From Siphonodentalium dalli (Eukaryota > Mollusca > Scaphopoda > Gadilida > Siphonodentaliidae): a stretch of DNA of 64,000 nt. A program made the position numbers and the translations under genes. Location of the stretch: the NCBI GenBank assembly GCA_032622095.1, contig CP136066.1:194238816-194302815 (forward strand), in the 5' to 3' direction. The notes beneath the pieces are model-generated. The model searched no databases. It was given only the letters and a program-made list of their open reading frames with translations, and was not told the origin of the DNA. Shown here piece by piece: positions 1 to 11,490 of this stretch (the stretch's first letter is position 1; each line of letters starts with the position of its first letter).

Positions 1-888
1 TATGCAGATGTTTTATGCGGTTGTCATACCATGGATATATATATAAAACTACGTTTTCGTTAGCACACTCGTATTAAGGGGTGTCATCGTCACGGGTGTG
101 TATATCATATATACAGTATGCTGTACAACGGTCATTCCACCCCTGTAAAAAAAAAACATGACACAAATTTGGACAGCCTTGAAAATCACGACATATGGGC
201 GTGGGCATAAACTCAATATAAATAATATTCTCTATAGAAAATTGTCACTATTTCTAAAACATATTTTGATAAAGAGCGTTTGTGTTACCTTTCCTATATG
301 ACATATCTGCTTTGTAAACAGCCGACGGAAATTTGGAAAGAGGAAAGAATCAATACATTAATTGATCTCATTTTACCCCATCTCCCACACACACACATGG
401 AATAACATAGAGGAGATTGTGAGCTTTGAGCTAGGCCATAATTCTTATCAAAAGTTTAATTCGTGGGTAATACAATTTTATAATATATATTATCTATAGG
501 TCACATACACAGCTGATAATTGACTATATCCTACATTCGATGAGACTCGGGGTGGCTATTTGGTCTATGTGGGGGGGGGGTACATCGTGCAATGTCCAAC
601 TGCACCCGCCCCTTAATTGAACCGGGCCAAACTTCTATGTTCGGGAAATGCCATGTCCACCCCACCCGTTGGATTTAAACTTTCCAATTGGTATCTCAAA
701 TATTCCAACAGTTCGAAATTTCTAACCTGACGCCCCTAAAGTTGGTGATTTTCGGTTGCTGCTGTTTGTCTAAAACAACACATTCCTTTACTAGTTAGAA
801 ATTCAAACAATTGAAACCTATATATAGTGTACGATTAATGTTCTTGTCAGGCAATTTCCAATTGCTAAACATTTTGACCAAAGTGTGT

Positions 889-926
889 GTGTGTGTGTGG
901 TGGGGGCGGGGGGGGGGGGTGGGGGT
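889..926 (+). repeat. GT run merging into G-rich tract
   Basis: A short (GT)n run passes directly into runs of five, then about thirteen, then five guanines separated by single bases. The four or more G-runs in under 40 bases fit the general pattern of a G-quadruplex-forming sequence. No gene is associated. The flanking bases 1-888 and 927-1259 hold AT-rich sequence and further homopolymer runs (G runs near 570 and 1016), with no coding region I can support. Confidence 0.6.
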
Positions 927-1267
927 AGACAACACACAAACCCCATTCGCCACGTCCCTGATGATAAGTTTGTACTCTGAATTGTTTTTACGAAATTAAC
1001 CCTATGGTTATACGGTGGGGGGGGGGGTTGCCCTCTCCAAACTTTGGTTTTGGAATGTTTGAGGTACCAGTTGGAATGTTTAAACCCAAAGAGAATTTGG
1101 TGTTTAAGGGGGTGTAGTTGGACATTTCGAGGCGAACACCCCCTCTCACTCTGTAGCCACGACCCTGTATAGCAGACGACGAATTGCCCACCCAGACAAT
1201 GTACAGATATCTCCGTAATTGCAAAATAACATAGGCCGCCATACTTGTGATCGATATGCCACTTATC

Positions 1268-1446
1268 ACGTGGGTCTTAACTTTAAGATTATCTTATGAC
1301 ACCTCACAGCAGTCTTAAAGTTAAGACCAAAGTTAAGACCATCTTAAGTTAAGACCTTGTTCGTGAAACGCACTTATGACTGAAGTTTGAACTTATGACC
1401 ATCTTAAGTCCCAACTATGTCATAAGTTGCTTTCATGAAACAGGGC
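1268..1446. repeat. Repeat rich in CTTAAG / GTCTTAAC motifs
   Basis: The words GTCTTAAC, GTTAAGACC and ATCTTAAG recur in both orientations through about 180 bases. The segment ends in TTTCATGAAACAGGGCCC. The mixed orientation gives imperfect self-complementarity, as in a short foldback-type dispersed repeat. No coding potential is visible. Bases 1447-2130 next to it show nothing recognisable apart from a G homopolymer near 2008. Confidence 0.45.
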
Positions 1447-2136
1447 CCTGATATCCAATTCATTCCATGACAACATAATATCCATTCATTGTATCTCACA
1501 CATTGTGCTTTGCTAATGAAATAAATACTGAATAATTTAAATTAGGAATTTTAACAACGAGTCCTACCCCACCCTAATAGGCGTCTATATGTATTAATCA
1601 CAAGACACCCCGCTGCAGTTCTAACTGAAGATTAGTGCAAATGTATATTAAACTGATTTTAGGTTATATTTCACAAATGTTTCACTGCTGAGCTATATCC
1701 CTCATATTATAGAATGATTCTCATGTTACACTGTCCATCATTCTAACCGATATCAACGAACGCCGCACATGGTTGCTTATATTTTCAATTCGAAAATCGG
1801 GTTTTTTTCTGTATTTATGTTGATTTTAAAACTTATTCTATCAAGCACACTTCACCGACATACTTATGTTTTTTTTAATAGCACGCTGGCTTGTAACACA
1901 TGGAACACGAAAAAAGTGGCCAGAGTCCCAATGATGTTAGAGGCTGAATTGGAACTTAGGTACATGTATTCCAACGAAGTTTTCTTTTGTATACCATATA
2001 TGGAACGGGGGGGGGGGGTAAATACAGCCCAATAAAGGGAGAAACGATGTACTTTGGGCATGGAAACAAGTTTTTTGTTGTTAGTATTATGTTTTCTGTA
2101 ATAATTTGGTATATCTATTATATATTTTGAAAGATC

Positions 2137-2144
2137 TGTGTGTT

Positions 2145-2185
<41 letters not shown>
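2137..2185 (+). repeat. (GT)n microsatellite
   Basis: Almost uninterrupted GT dinucleotides. The open frames that cross it are artefacts of the repeat. Confidence 0.9.
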
Positions 2186-2188
<3 letters not shown>

Positions 2189-2870
2189 AAATCGATGGAC
2201 TCAAAAACGACTAAGCCAATTTCGATGAAATTTGGTATTTGGATGTGTTTTCGGCCGGAGACGAACATAGGCATATTTATTTGTCCGTGCGAGGTCAACT
2301 TTTCACGTGCGGAGGTCAAATCTGTTTTTACGCCGTTTTTGCGCTAATATATTTCAGTTCGGTGCTCACAAATCGATTCGATATAGCGCGAATAATAAAT
2401 TGCCAGTCATATAATTTGCACGGTTAGAATCTGTGGCGTGTCCTCTTTCCAACGATATATAATATGTATGTATCCCTTTTAGTTATCTGCCTCAATTATT
2501 AGGTACAAGTGGTCCGATGCTTTTATCGGGATAAAATCAATGCGTAATTTCTATGACGTCGTCAGAGGTCATAAAGTTAGATTACGTTAACTCTCACCCT
2601 GCCGATGCATTTGACTGTGTCGCGTTAACTCATCACCGGCCGAGGTATCCGCAAATGACATTGGGCTATATATCTCGCAAACGGGTGTAGCTATCGACTT
2701 GAAATTTGGTATGTGAATGTATCTTGCCCCGGATACGAATTTTATCGGGTCGCCGAGCACGTGCGACACCAGCTTCGCGCATGCGCAGACCAGATCTAGG
2801 AAACGGGTGGAGCTATCGACTTGAAATTTGGTTTTTGAATAGCCCGGACGAAGTCGGGTCACCTTCTAGT
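2186..2870 (+). mobile_element. Helitron-like non-autonomous element, 3' end
   Basis: The segment contains several related sub-motifs, such as ATCGACTTGAAATTTGG at about 2693 and again at about 2814, and an earlier relative GATGAAATTTGG at about 2225. Its right end carries a short imperfect hairpin (CCCG...CGGG, about 2843-2856) a few bases upstream of CTAGT at 2866-2870. A hairpin followed by CTRR-T is the canonical Helitron 3' terminus. I could not place the 5' TC end with confidence, so the left boundary is approximate. No Rep/helicase coding is present. It may instead be another dispersed repeat ending by chance in CTAGT. Confidence 0.4.
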
Positions 2871-3237
2871 ATATATATATATGAAGAAAAATCCACATCT
2901 TTTCCAAATAGCGTAATACCCGACACACAGACTCGGTTATCGTTAGAACATATCGACAAAATGCCATATCTACCTAGAATATATATATATAAATAATGAA
3001 TGGAACTGTAACACCATATAGAACTATGAGTATATTTAATACCGCAAGGTTTCGGTTTGCACCTTCCTCGGGCGGCACATAGAACAATATAAAGTTAAAG
3101 TCAGTTACGACGTCCCACGTTTAGGATGTGACGTAATAGCGCTGGTAAACAAGAGGGTGGACTAAATTCACATCCACGACGACATGAACCCCTTGTCCCG
3201 ATTCATTCCGCCACTCAGGCTTCCAAACTGTTTTTTT

Positions 3238-3640
3238 TTTATAAATATGGTGAGTGTTTTCCGTGAAACTACCAGTTATCACTGCATGATGAAGGTCGCC
3301 AAAATTAATTGCCAGTTATCAATACAGTGAAATTCACTAGTTTCATAGAAACTCCCCAAATTCAATATATACCAAAACAGTTCAAACCACACCAGGTTTG
3401 ACATACCCCGTATTTAGAGTGAACAATCCTGGTGTTGTATGGACTGTACTGGATATATACTGAATATGGTAAGAATTTTCCATGAAACTACTAGTTATCA
3501 CTGTATGATGAAGGTCGCCAAAATTAATTGCCAGTTATCATCAATACAGTGAAAGTCACTAATTTCACAGAAACTCCACAAATTCATTATATGCCAACAC
3601 AGGTCAAACAACACCAGGTTTGAAATACTTGTGAATGACA
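3238..3640 (+). repeat. Two-copy tandem duplication, about 225-bp unit
   Basis: Two similar blocks, about 3240-3450 and 3468-3640. Both contain the words ATGATGAAGGTCGCCAAAA and ATTAATTGCCAGTTATCA and end near ACACCAGGTTTGA. They differ by scattered substitutions and small indels, so the duplication is not recent. No coding region. Bases 2871-3237 and 3641-4649 around it hold nothing I can identify. Confidence 0.75.
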
Positions 3641-4649
3641 GCAGTCTGTTATGATGCAAAAACACGGATCAGTACTGTCCCAGTGGTTCAATATATACAC
3701 CCCGACTCAGTTTAGCTCGGATAAGCCCATGCTGACTGAAGATCTTACCAAGAGAAAATATATGAGACAATATTCTGACCTGATCATTAAAATTCTATTA
3801 TTTCCCCAAGAGCTTGCCAAGGTGGTAAGTGTAGAGTATTGAGTAATAATCAACCATGGTCTGTGATCCTGCTAATATTATTGATTGGGTGCAGACATTC
3901 AATTTACTAATGATTTAATTGTTTTCTGAAGAAATAAAAAACCGATGATGTTCTTTAAAATATCCACATTTTCAGTTTGTACTACCAGCATTATTTGTGT
4001 TTCGCTGCATTAGCCGCGACCGAGCAACAATATAGCAGGATCACTAAATCCAGGCTCGTGTACTACAATGTCAGGACCTTAGTAGTTTATCATTTTCTGT
4101 CCAAAAAAAACGTGTTAAATGACGTGTGATTAAACAGGTGACCGGAAATCTCATTAATATAGTCACAACCAAGACAGCCTCTTCGCCATTTTAAATAAAC
4201 AGCTGTTATCGAACGTTTTCAATAAACTATATAATATGTTTCAATTTTCACACAGAATGGCTTTTACATGATATTTTCATATTAATTTCATGAAAATGTT
4301 GATAAGTATACCGGCAATCCACCAGAAAAATGACAAACACATCAATGGCTTGACAAACAGACAAAGTCTCATATCTTCTGACCGTGAAACTGCATCAAAT
4401 TCCAGACCAAGATTACTCTCGACTCAAATCGATTCCCATAATGATAACTGTCAACTGAATATATAGAATCCTATAATTGAGTCATCTATAATACAATTGA
4501 CTGTGGTCGTATGCGAAGCGATTAGAACCAGAATAGAACGTGTCAACCAGTGAATACAATGCACAGATCATGTCACGAACTTAAACGCTGGCTAAGCCCT
4601 CATAGACCATATTCCACAAGTCCAATGCACGCATGTTAATTGTCTGTCT

Positions 4650-4710
4650 CTTTGAAAAGCCGACGGAAACACCTAACAGATCTGTTTTGATTTCCGTCGG
4701 TTTTTCAAAG
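4650..4710. repeat. Short inverted repeat (hairpin)
   Basis: CTTTGAAAAGCCGACGGAAA on the left is answered by TTTCCGTCGGTTTTTCAAAG on the right, around a loop of about 20 bases. A related single arm (GCCGACGGAAATTTGG) lies at about 322. This suggests a small dispersed hairpin element and not a host structure. The following stretch to 5675 is AT-rich without a recognisable gene. Confidence 0.65.
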
Positions 4711-5675
4711 TGACTTGGTAACTATTTGAAGATCTGCGGAACTTTATAACATTGAAAACATTGCGCAGAAGGTGTCGTATCTGATAGCAGGATGATTTAT
4801 GGTTATCTTGCTGGCTAGTTGGTAGAATAGTTTTCAGACACGGATATTTTAATCTTGCCAGCTCGATACAAGATGGATAACTCTATCTATTTTCATATAA
4901 TATAATTTTCGTAACTATTTAAAATGTAACCTGTGGATGGTATATTTCTTATCAATATCGGTTCCTTAATAATGTATTTCACAGCTAGTAGGTGAAGATT
5001 GCAGCTCAAACGTATGATTTTGTGAGCTGAGTGCTGTGATATACATCACAAAGGAACAGGTACCTGGAGTAACTAAGAATATTGCAATTATTTTCAATGT
5101 TACTTTATCAGAAAAATATCCCAGGTGTTGAACAGCGTGAGGTGGAATATATCTCTATATGAGTGCAGCCAGAGTACAGATTCTAAGCATGATATAAGAT
5201 GGAAAACCAGGGTCCGCGCTGGACCGAAATTTACAAATGAAAATATTTTTTGCCAAATTATATTAGCATTTGCCAAATGCTCTCCCTGATAGTATCATTT
5301 TCTGCAACGTTAATTATTATGTTTCGACAACTCGCGGGTTGAACGACTTTTGATATCGATAGAAAATCAGTTAGTTAATAATTAATTATACTCGCATCTC
5401 TATTGTGGTTTATCATACAACAATAAGCCAATCACCGAACAATACAATGGTAGAAGGGTTGCTAGGTGGTGTTAACTTTTCCTAAACCTTATAAAACACC
5501 ACTAATATAATTATGTTGTAAGAGTTTCCTGGAATAAATGGTAATGTTTGTCCAATATTTTTCAAATTGCTTGAGGAATTAAAAAGTGACTTGCCAAATG
5601 AAAATATTGTTTGCCAAATGTGAATTAATTTTGGCAAGTGGCAGCGCGAACCCTGTGGAAAACCCGAACTCGTGT

Positions 5676-7398
5676 TTATAATTCCAAGTCACGGTGGTAG
5701 TCATAGAAGCAGCGTTTCTTCGATTTACTACAAAGATTAACTCCACACAATTCACACCGTACGTTGATTGGACTACTCCATCGCCCTTGGTTTTAATTTG
5801 ATTGTGTTTGCATTGCACACATGGGCGTTTCCTGGACTGGAACTGAACCTCGCAGTGCCCATGCAAATTGGCGTGTGGTACCTTCACTCTGAGGACTTCC
5901 CTGTTATTCGACAATTTTCTTTTCCGACAGGTAATGCCTTGTGTAAGGCCGGTGCATACATCCAACCTAAAATCCTCCGAAGAGTATTTCTTCCTTTTAT
6001 CAACTAAAGCCTCCCTAAAAAGGACAAAACTGTTTATGAGGCACAACTCGATCACATACCAGGCAATATACTTCCAGTATTTGTGACCTTTCCGACCTAT
6101 CGAATAGTATGACCGGAATTGGTCGGAAATGTCTACCCCGCCCATGCACTTGTTATATTGTTTCACGGTCTCGGGACAGGGGATCTGTACCCTACACCTA
6201 CCAGACCGCCTCTCTGCAACTGATTGTTCGTTGCCCCCGTTGTTTGATAGCATGAGAACTTCCCGCTTATCTTTCCAGAGGGTTACCAATATGTCTCCCT
6301 TCTGGTAGAAAACGCTGTCCCCTCGGGCCATATTTTTCACAACTTTTTTGGGGTCTTTAACTTCCTTTGGCAAGCCTTTGCGAGATGCCCTAACAGTGCC
6401 AGATCCATACAAACCCATGTGTGCGAGCTCGTGCATAAGCGTGATACTACTGAAATAATTATCCAAGTAGAGATGATAGTGCTTGTTTCTCAAAGGCTTG
6501 GCAAACTCCAAGACAACGGTTTCACCCAGATTATATTCTGAATGAGAGGTTGACTTGCCTTCATACATGCTAGTTTGCAAGCAAAAACATTTGGTGTCAG
6601 CTATCATCCATGCTTTTATGCCCCACTTTGTTGTTTTTTTGGGCATATATTGTTTTAGGGTAGTCCTACCCTTAAAGCCGACCATAGCTTCGTCGATGCT
6701 GAGCTCACGCATGGGCATGTGTACATCTTTATTTTGAGCATTTTTATTGAACATATCAATAATGGTGTGTACCTTGTACATTCTGCTGCCATCATCGGTG
6801 GAATCGTCTTCCAGATGAAAATATTGTGTCATATTTTCTAAATCTATTGATGGGCATAATTTTTTTAATACCCAATACACGAAGACGGTCATCATTTGAC
6901 CAGTAGTCATCAAGACGATGTAATGGATGTATTCCCATTATGATACTCATTGACATGTATGTCCTGATTTCCATATCAGATGTTGCAAACCAATATATCA
7001 GACATTCCAATGGCAATCTGAGATTGTTCAGCAAACAGATTTGTTTGAACAGCAATTACGCTAAAATAGAGTTCGTCGAAAAACTTCAGAAAAAAAGTCA
7101 ACGGGCGTCATTTCTTTGATGGTATCTTTAGACAATTGGGGCCCTTGCTTTTCTTTGAACTCTTTAGAAGGAACCTCTTTTATGCAATTTTTGCGCCATT
7201 TCGTCAGCCTTATCATAGCTGATCATTCTCCGAATCAAATCCGTCAGAAAGACATTCTGTATCAGAACTATGACCATCACTTTCTGAGCTGCTGTCGGAC
7301 TCAAAGCCCGACCCGGCATCGTTCATGGTGTTGAAACCGGACAACTGACTTGTCCTGATCGGACTACAATCAACACTACTGGTAGGTGAAATTGACAT
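5676..7398 (-). pseudogene. piggyBac (PGBD-type) transposase, frameshifted pseudogene
   Basis: The longest frame (5579-6913) covers the DDE domain. It shows SIDEAM (first Asp), LYLDNYFSS (second Asp) and GGVDISDQ (third Asp region), the three catalytic Asp positions of piggyBac transposases, so the core looks intact. The rest is broken. The conserved N-terminal part with YWSNDD and MPINRFRK lies in another frame at about 6800-7055. A segment with IRLTKWRKNC and TPVDFFSEVF lies in a third frame at about 7060-7200. The acidic Ser/Asp-rich N-terminus is at 7213-7398. At the C-terminus a one-base shift near 5765 moves the Cys-rich zinc-binding region (RPCVQC ... CELCGVNLC ... CFYDYH) out of frame. 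Read in the shifted frame it ends at a TAA at 5676-5678. At least three frameshifts make this inactive. I could not identify its own TTAA ends. Confidence 0.88.
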
Positions 7399-8600
7399 AT
7401 ATTTATCTCCATCTGTGCTAAAAAAAATAACTAGGGACTGTTTTTGTGGGGGTCACCCCACTGACAAACCAGTCGAACTCGTCCGCGGAAGACTCGTCCG
7501 AAAAAAACAATTACAATTGAATAATGAAACGACGGGTTGTCCCCTCCGGGGGGAAATCACTCGTTTCCCCACCAGTCGCCATATTCAAAATGAAGACAAA
7601 CAATTTGAACTATGGGAAGTGATTTGAACATTTAATTTTATTGGCCATTACAATTTCATTCATGAACCACAACGATTCATTCATAAAAACTTCTTTATTT
7701 GCAAATCGGCAAAAAACGCGCTGTAAATTGGGCTGACTTTACGTAACGTTGTGGACATACCGTATTTACTTGTGCTGACGTCGGAGCAACTCAGAGATAA
7801 ACTCTCAACGAAAATAGTTTTTTGTTTTTCTCATCAAAACTCTGTTTACTGATCAAAACATTTTATACACTCTATAAAAATATAATATTGTCAATATGAT
7901 CTTGTGAAGAATTAGGAAAAAATATCAAAAAAACTGTTTTATTGATTGTTTATTTACTCAATGCCACAATTAAGTGGCGAATACAGAGTTCTAATTAATT
8001 AACATATATACATATATTTACAAAAGGGGGTCACTGTTGTCTGGCTTGCCATTTTCATATGGCGGAAGTGTATATTTATACTATCATCATAATTATCACC
8101 ATTATCTTCATCATCGTCATCATAATCATAATTTGAGAATACACAGAAGTAAGAACACACGGCGTCTTTAGTAACATCAGCATGTCGTCTTGCTCTCATC
8201 ATAGATTCGTTAGTCAAATAATGGTAGTGATTGTTTTTAATTTGGATGCATATGGTATATATGACAGCTTAAAAACATAAACAAGTCAAGTAAATATTTT
8301 ATTGGAAATAAAAATAAAGTTGGAAAATAAATAAAGGTCAGTTAGACGACCGTATAGTTGCCCGAGTACGTTGATTTCTCTAGTCGACTTGAAAAATAGC
8401 ACATTCCACTTTTGGTTTTATTGCGATTTTATTGACAACAGTTTACTGTCGATTAAAATGGACAAAATCTGGCACAAAAACGTAACAATTAATAATGTAA
8501 CATATATTTTATTATTTATGAAAGCAATTTGTTCTGTTATAAAATGCAATATTGTTGTTGTAAACTATGACTGAAAAAAAAGTCAAAACTCCGGGCTCTC
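7399..8600. other. Intergenic, no gene recognised
   Basis: AT-rich sequence with a short CAT/GAT trinucleotide tract around 8085-8130. The open frames here are short, low-complexity and unlike any family I know. The 5' flank or end of the piggyBac relic probably lies in the first few hundred bases, but no terminal inverted repeat could be assigned. Confidence 0.5.
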
Positions 8601-8639
8601 TGGACGCTACGTTGCAGGGCGCTCTAGGGCTTTATTATT

Positions 8640-10625
8640 ATACTTTAATTTCCTCCAATATCATGAAGAGTTACAAACATATATACAGGCTAAACATATA
8701 CATAAAGGTTTTGGATGTATAGATATACACATAACAATATTCTATATACACGTCAAATAACTTATACACGGTATGTGAATGAGGGAAAAATTATAATGTG
8801 ACACAAAGGTATATTTCCAATTAATATGGGTACTAGTACCAAAGTGCGCATTATGTGACTTGTGCTAAAGTTACAAGTATATAATAATAATATTGAAAGA
8901 AGGTATTTGTCATTTTGTTAAAATGTTCACAGTAGGTATCGACTGGTGTGGTGAGCAAACTACTAGCCTGGTTCGATGTGATAAAAGTTCCAAATATTCG
9001 CAGTCACTCTGACAAAAAAGATGACAAGATCCCTCCAATCCGAGTCAACTGGAATATCGGATGGGTGATGACCAAGGAAGCAGGCCAGTAGCTCTTCCTT
9101 TTCCAGTCCGTCTACATGCAGGGAGGCCTCAATCCCAAACTGGTCAAGAAAATCCTGCCATACACAGTTCCGTAATTCAGCAAGGAAGATACAATCAATA
9201 AATATGTGCATAATAAGACATTGGTATGGCATGCCACACTTCAAACAAATGCCACTATCGTGATATGCTGTATGTGCGAGCTACCAGTAAGAAAGTGAAT
9301 TTTTCCTTTGGGTAGTCCCTGCATGTTACCCATAAAGGAGATATGCAAAGCGATGGATGTGCAGTGGCAAATACTGATAATTTCGGGTCAGTAGTCACAG
9401 AAGATATCCAAAAAATCCTTTCAAATTCGGATATTTGAGTCTGCACCAAGTTTTTCCACACAGATTTGGAAGGGAATAAGCCAGATATTTCAAAGTTATA
9501 TACATGCTCTAAAAGAGAGAATTTAGCTAAGATATGGTATTTGTCAGACATATGTGAGTGTAGCTCTTGACGGCCAAAAAGGTGCTCGTATAATCTGAAA
9601 ACGAATATGCGTTTTGCAGCTTTGTCTGATGACAATCTACAGAGCGACCCGAACAGAGATAACTTTTTCCTCTCGATGATGCTAGCAACAGAGCTAAGAC
9701 CCTGTGATATCACTGTTCGCGTCGCTCTGGGTAACCCCTGCATGTTTTTCAGGCACATGCGGTGTACTCTTTCTAATTTCATCATATCGGACTGTGACAA
9801 GCATCGTAACATCTCAGAACCGTACAAGCCACAACTTAAAGATGGATTATCTCTTTAAATAACAAATTTTAAATAGTTGCGTGGGTATAAAATAATAGAT
9901 ATGAACTGAAGACCTATGTCCGGAAAAGCTTCTATCAATTAATATTGATTTTATTTCGAATATTAAATCGGGCCCATTTATGTTACTATTTTTAGAACCG
10001 ACCATTCGGATGAGACCATATTGCGATATAGAGCACTGGGCTGTTCCTATGGCTACGCAACGATTGTCAAATGACACAGATTGGTTGTTTGTATTGTTTT
10101 GTTCCACAGATATAAGCGATAATGAGTATAATTAACGTTTATTTGTGACAAAATTGCACAATATAATTTCTGGTCTATGTTAACAGTAACCACTATTGTT
10201 CGTTAGCTGAACAAACACCCCTTTTTAGACCAGAAAATATTCGAAATAAAATTAATATTAATCGATATAAGCATTTCCGGACAGGAGTCTTCGATTCAAA
10301 TCTAATATTTTATACCCCGGTAACTATATAATACATGTTTACAAAGAGATAATCTACCTTTAATACAATAGACTTATATATTTTCAAGCAACTGAAAGCA
10401 GTTATGCCACCAGGATATATGCCTGCTTTGGTAAGAGAGAAATAACTACGCCGTATTTTATCACAAAGGTGATCTATCATATGTGAACTTTGTTTGTATT
10501 TAGCAAGAGGTATTCCAAGGTGGATTGCAGAATCAACTTCCGTCAAATTTGTAGAGTATTCGCAGAATGACCATGTACGGTTACATTTTTCAAATTCATG
10601 TTTTGTTTCGTTAAATACAAGGATA
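8640..10625 (-). pseudogene. LINE (non-LTR retrotransposon) ORF2 C-terminal relic
   Basis: Read on the minus strand, the relic covers the region after the reverse transcriptase. It begins with EVDSAIHLGIPLAKYKQSS (10540 downwards), continues through KIYKSIVL, then LYGSEMLRCLSQSDMMKLER and QGLPRATRT (from 9827). It ends with a CCHC box, CLKCGMPYQC...H...C, at about 9195-9250. These are typical of the post-RT and terminal zinc-knuckle regions of jockey/CR1-like LINEs. At least one frameshift lies around 9250-9300, and the endonuclease and RT core are missing (5' truncation near 10.62 kb). The 3' untranslated part probably runs to about 8640. A TTAA-flanked element (9840-10359) interrupts the reading frame between IVL and SCGLYG. 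It is a different sequence from the intact LINE at 20.8-26.6 kb. Confidence 0.8.
9836..10363. mobile_element. 520-bp TTAA-flanked inverted-repeat element inserted in LINE
   Basis: The element proper is 9840-10359, flanked by TTAA at 9836-9839 and 10360-10363. Its ends are inverted: the left begins AGATGGATTATCTCTTT and the right end, reverse-complemented, begins AGGTAGATTATCTCTTTG. Imperfect similarity continues for about 100 bases inward (GGGTATAAAATA, TGTCCGGAAA, TTTATTTCGAATATT on both sides). Removing the element and one TTAA joins GTATTA to AGTTGT on the minus strand and restores an unbroken LINE reading frame (IVL-SCGLYG). TTAA duplication with precise joining is characteristic of piggyBac-type transposition. 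There is no transposase inside, so it is non-autonomous. Confidence 0.88.
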
Positions 10626-11200
10626 AAGGGTTAAAGGGTTAAACTTATTTCTTCATATGCTTGTCAGATTCCTGCTACACCATACAGATTAAATATTTCG
10701 GCATTAGGGAAATATATATTTGAATGATAAATGTTTGAATTATACATTTTTTGTGAAAAAAAGAGCGAGTTTTCAGCAAAAAATAAGTGTTTCGGCACCA
10801 ACTGGCAGGAAAATCTAAATTAACCAACACTGTTTGCATATCAAGTAGAGATATGGTATGATGTAGTAATTTTAACAACAGCAATTTTGGCAGATAAGTT
10901 AGTACTTAACCGCAGGGCTCGCTTTACCAAAATAGCTAATTTCTGGGAAAAGTCACTGGTAGGTATCGTTCATCGTCGATTTGACAATAGCCACCACCAG
11001 TTCCGTTATTTTCCACTATCATTTTCGTCAATAGTATATATTTCTCCATACAAATATTTGTGTTTCAACTTGTTCAACCGTGTGTAGGGGTACCCGACCA
11101 CTTTTGGCGTTTGGCCGCTGTACTACAGTGGCATTTAAAAAAATATTGTTGTAATCTGATATGGAGACCATTGAATCGGATTGTGCACCTTTAAATTGCA
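10626..11200. other. Intergenic, no gene recognised
   Basis: AT-rich. No open frame resembles a known family. Confidence 0.5.
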
Positions 11201-11490
11201 TTAATGAATAACATATTTGGCCGCAGTATAGAATATGTGATTATGAGACCTGAAAAATATATTGTCCTCTGGGTTGGCCTTCTCCCATTCCTCAACTTTC
11301 AAACTTAGAATTTCCTGGTCTATGACGGAATTCCTCAAGCGTTTCATTTTCTTCTTTATGTGGTTCTTGATAGTTTCTCTCTTTGGGTTGAACCGTCTGT
11401 TCATTTCAGAAGGGGTATCGGCAAAATGTCCCGTTACATATTGTTTCAGCATGGCCCGAAATTTAAATTATTGTAATGGTTACTGGTACA
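11201..11490 (-). pseudogene. CARF/MULE-associated-like protein fragment
   Basis: The minus-strand frame reads MLKQYVTGHFADTPSEMNRR, then FNPKRETIKNHIKKKMKRLR and DQEILSLKVEEWEKANPEDN, then FFRS. It stays open a little upstream of the Met. The pattern R-F-P/x-K-R-x-x-I-x-N-H-I ... S-x-x-D-Q-E ... W ... N-P-x-D-x-x-F-F-R matches, as I recall it, proteins annotated as calcium-responsive transcription factor-like (ALS2CR8/CARF domain) or linked to MULE-type transposases in invertebrates. After FFR the similarity ends and the frame closes 14 codons later, so this is a fragment or a single exon. No partner exons were found nearby. The family call is tentative. Confidence 0.4.

Noticed and set aside
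1864-2319. 151-codon minus-strand frame with poly-Thr/His
   Set aside because: It runs through the (GT)n microsatellite and a dispersed repeat and has no protein-like segment outside them.
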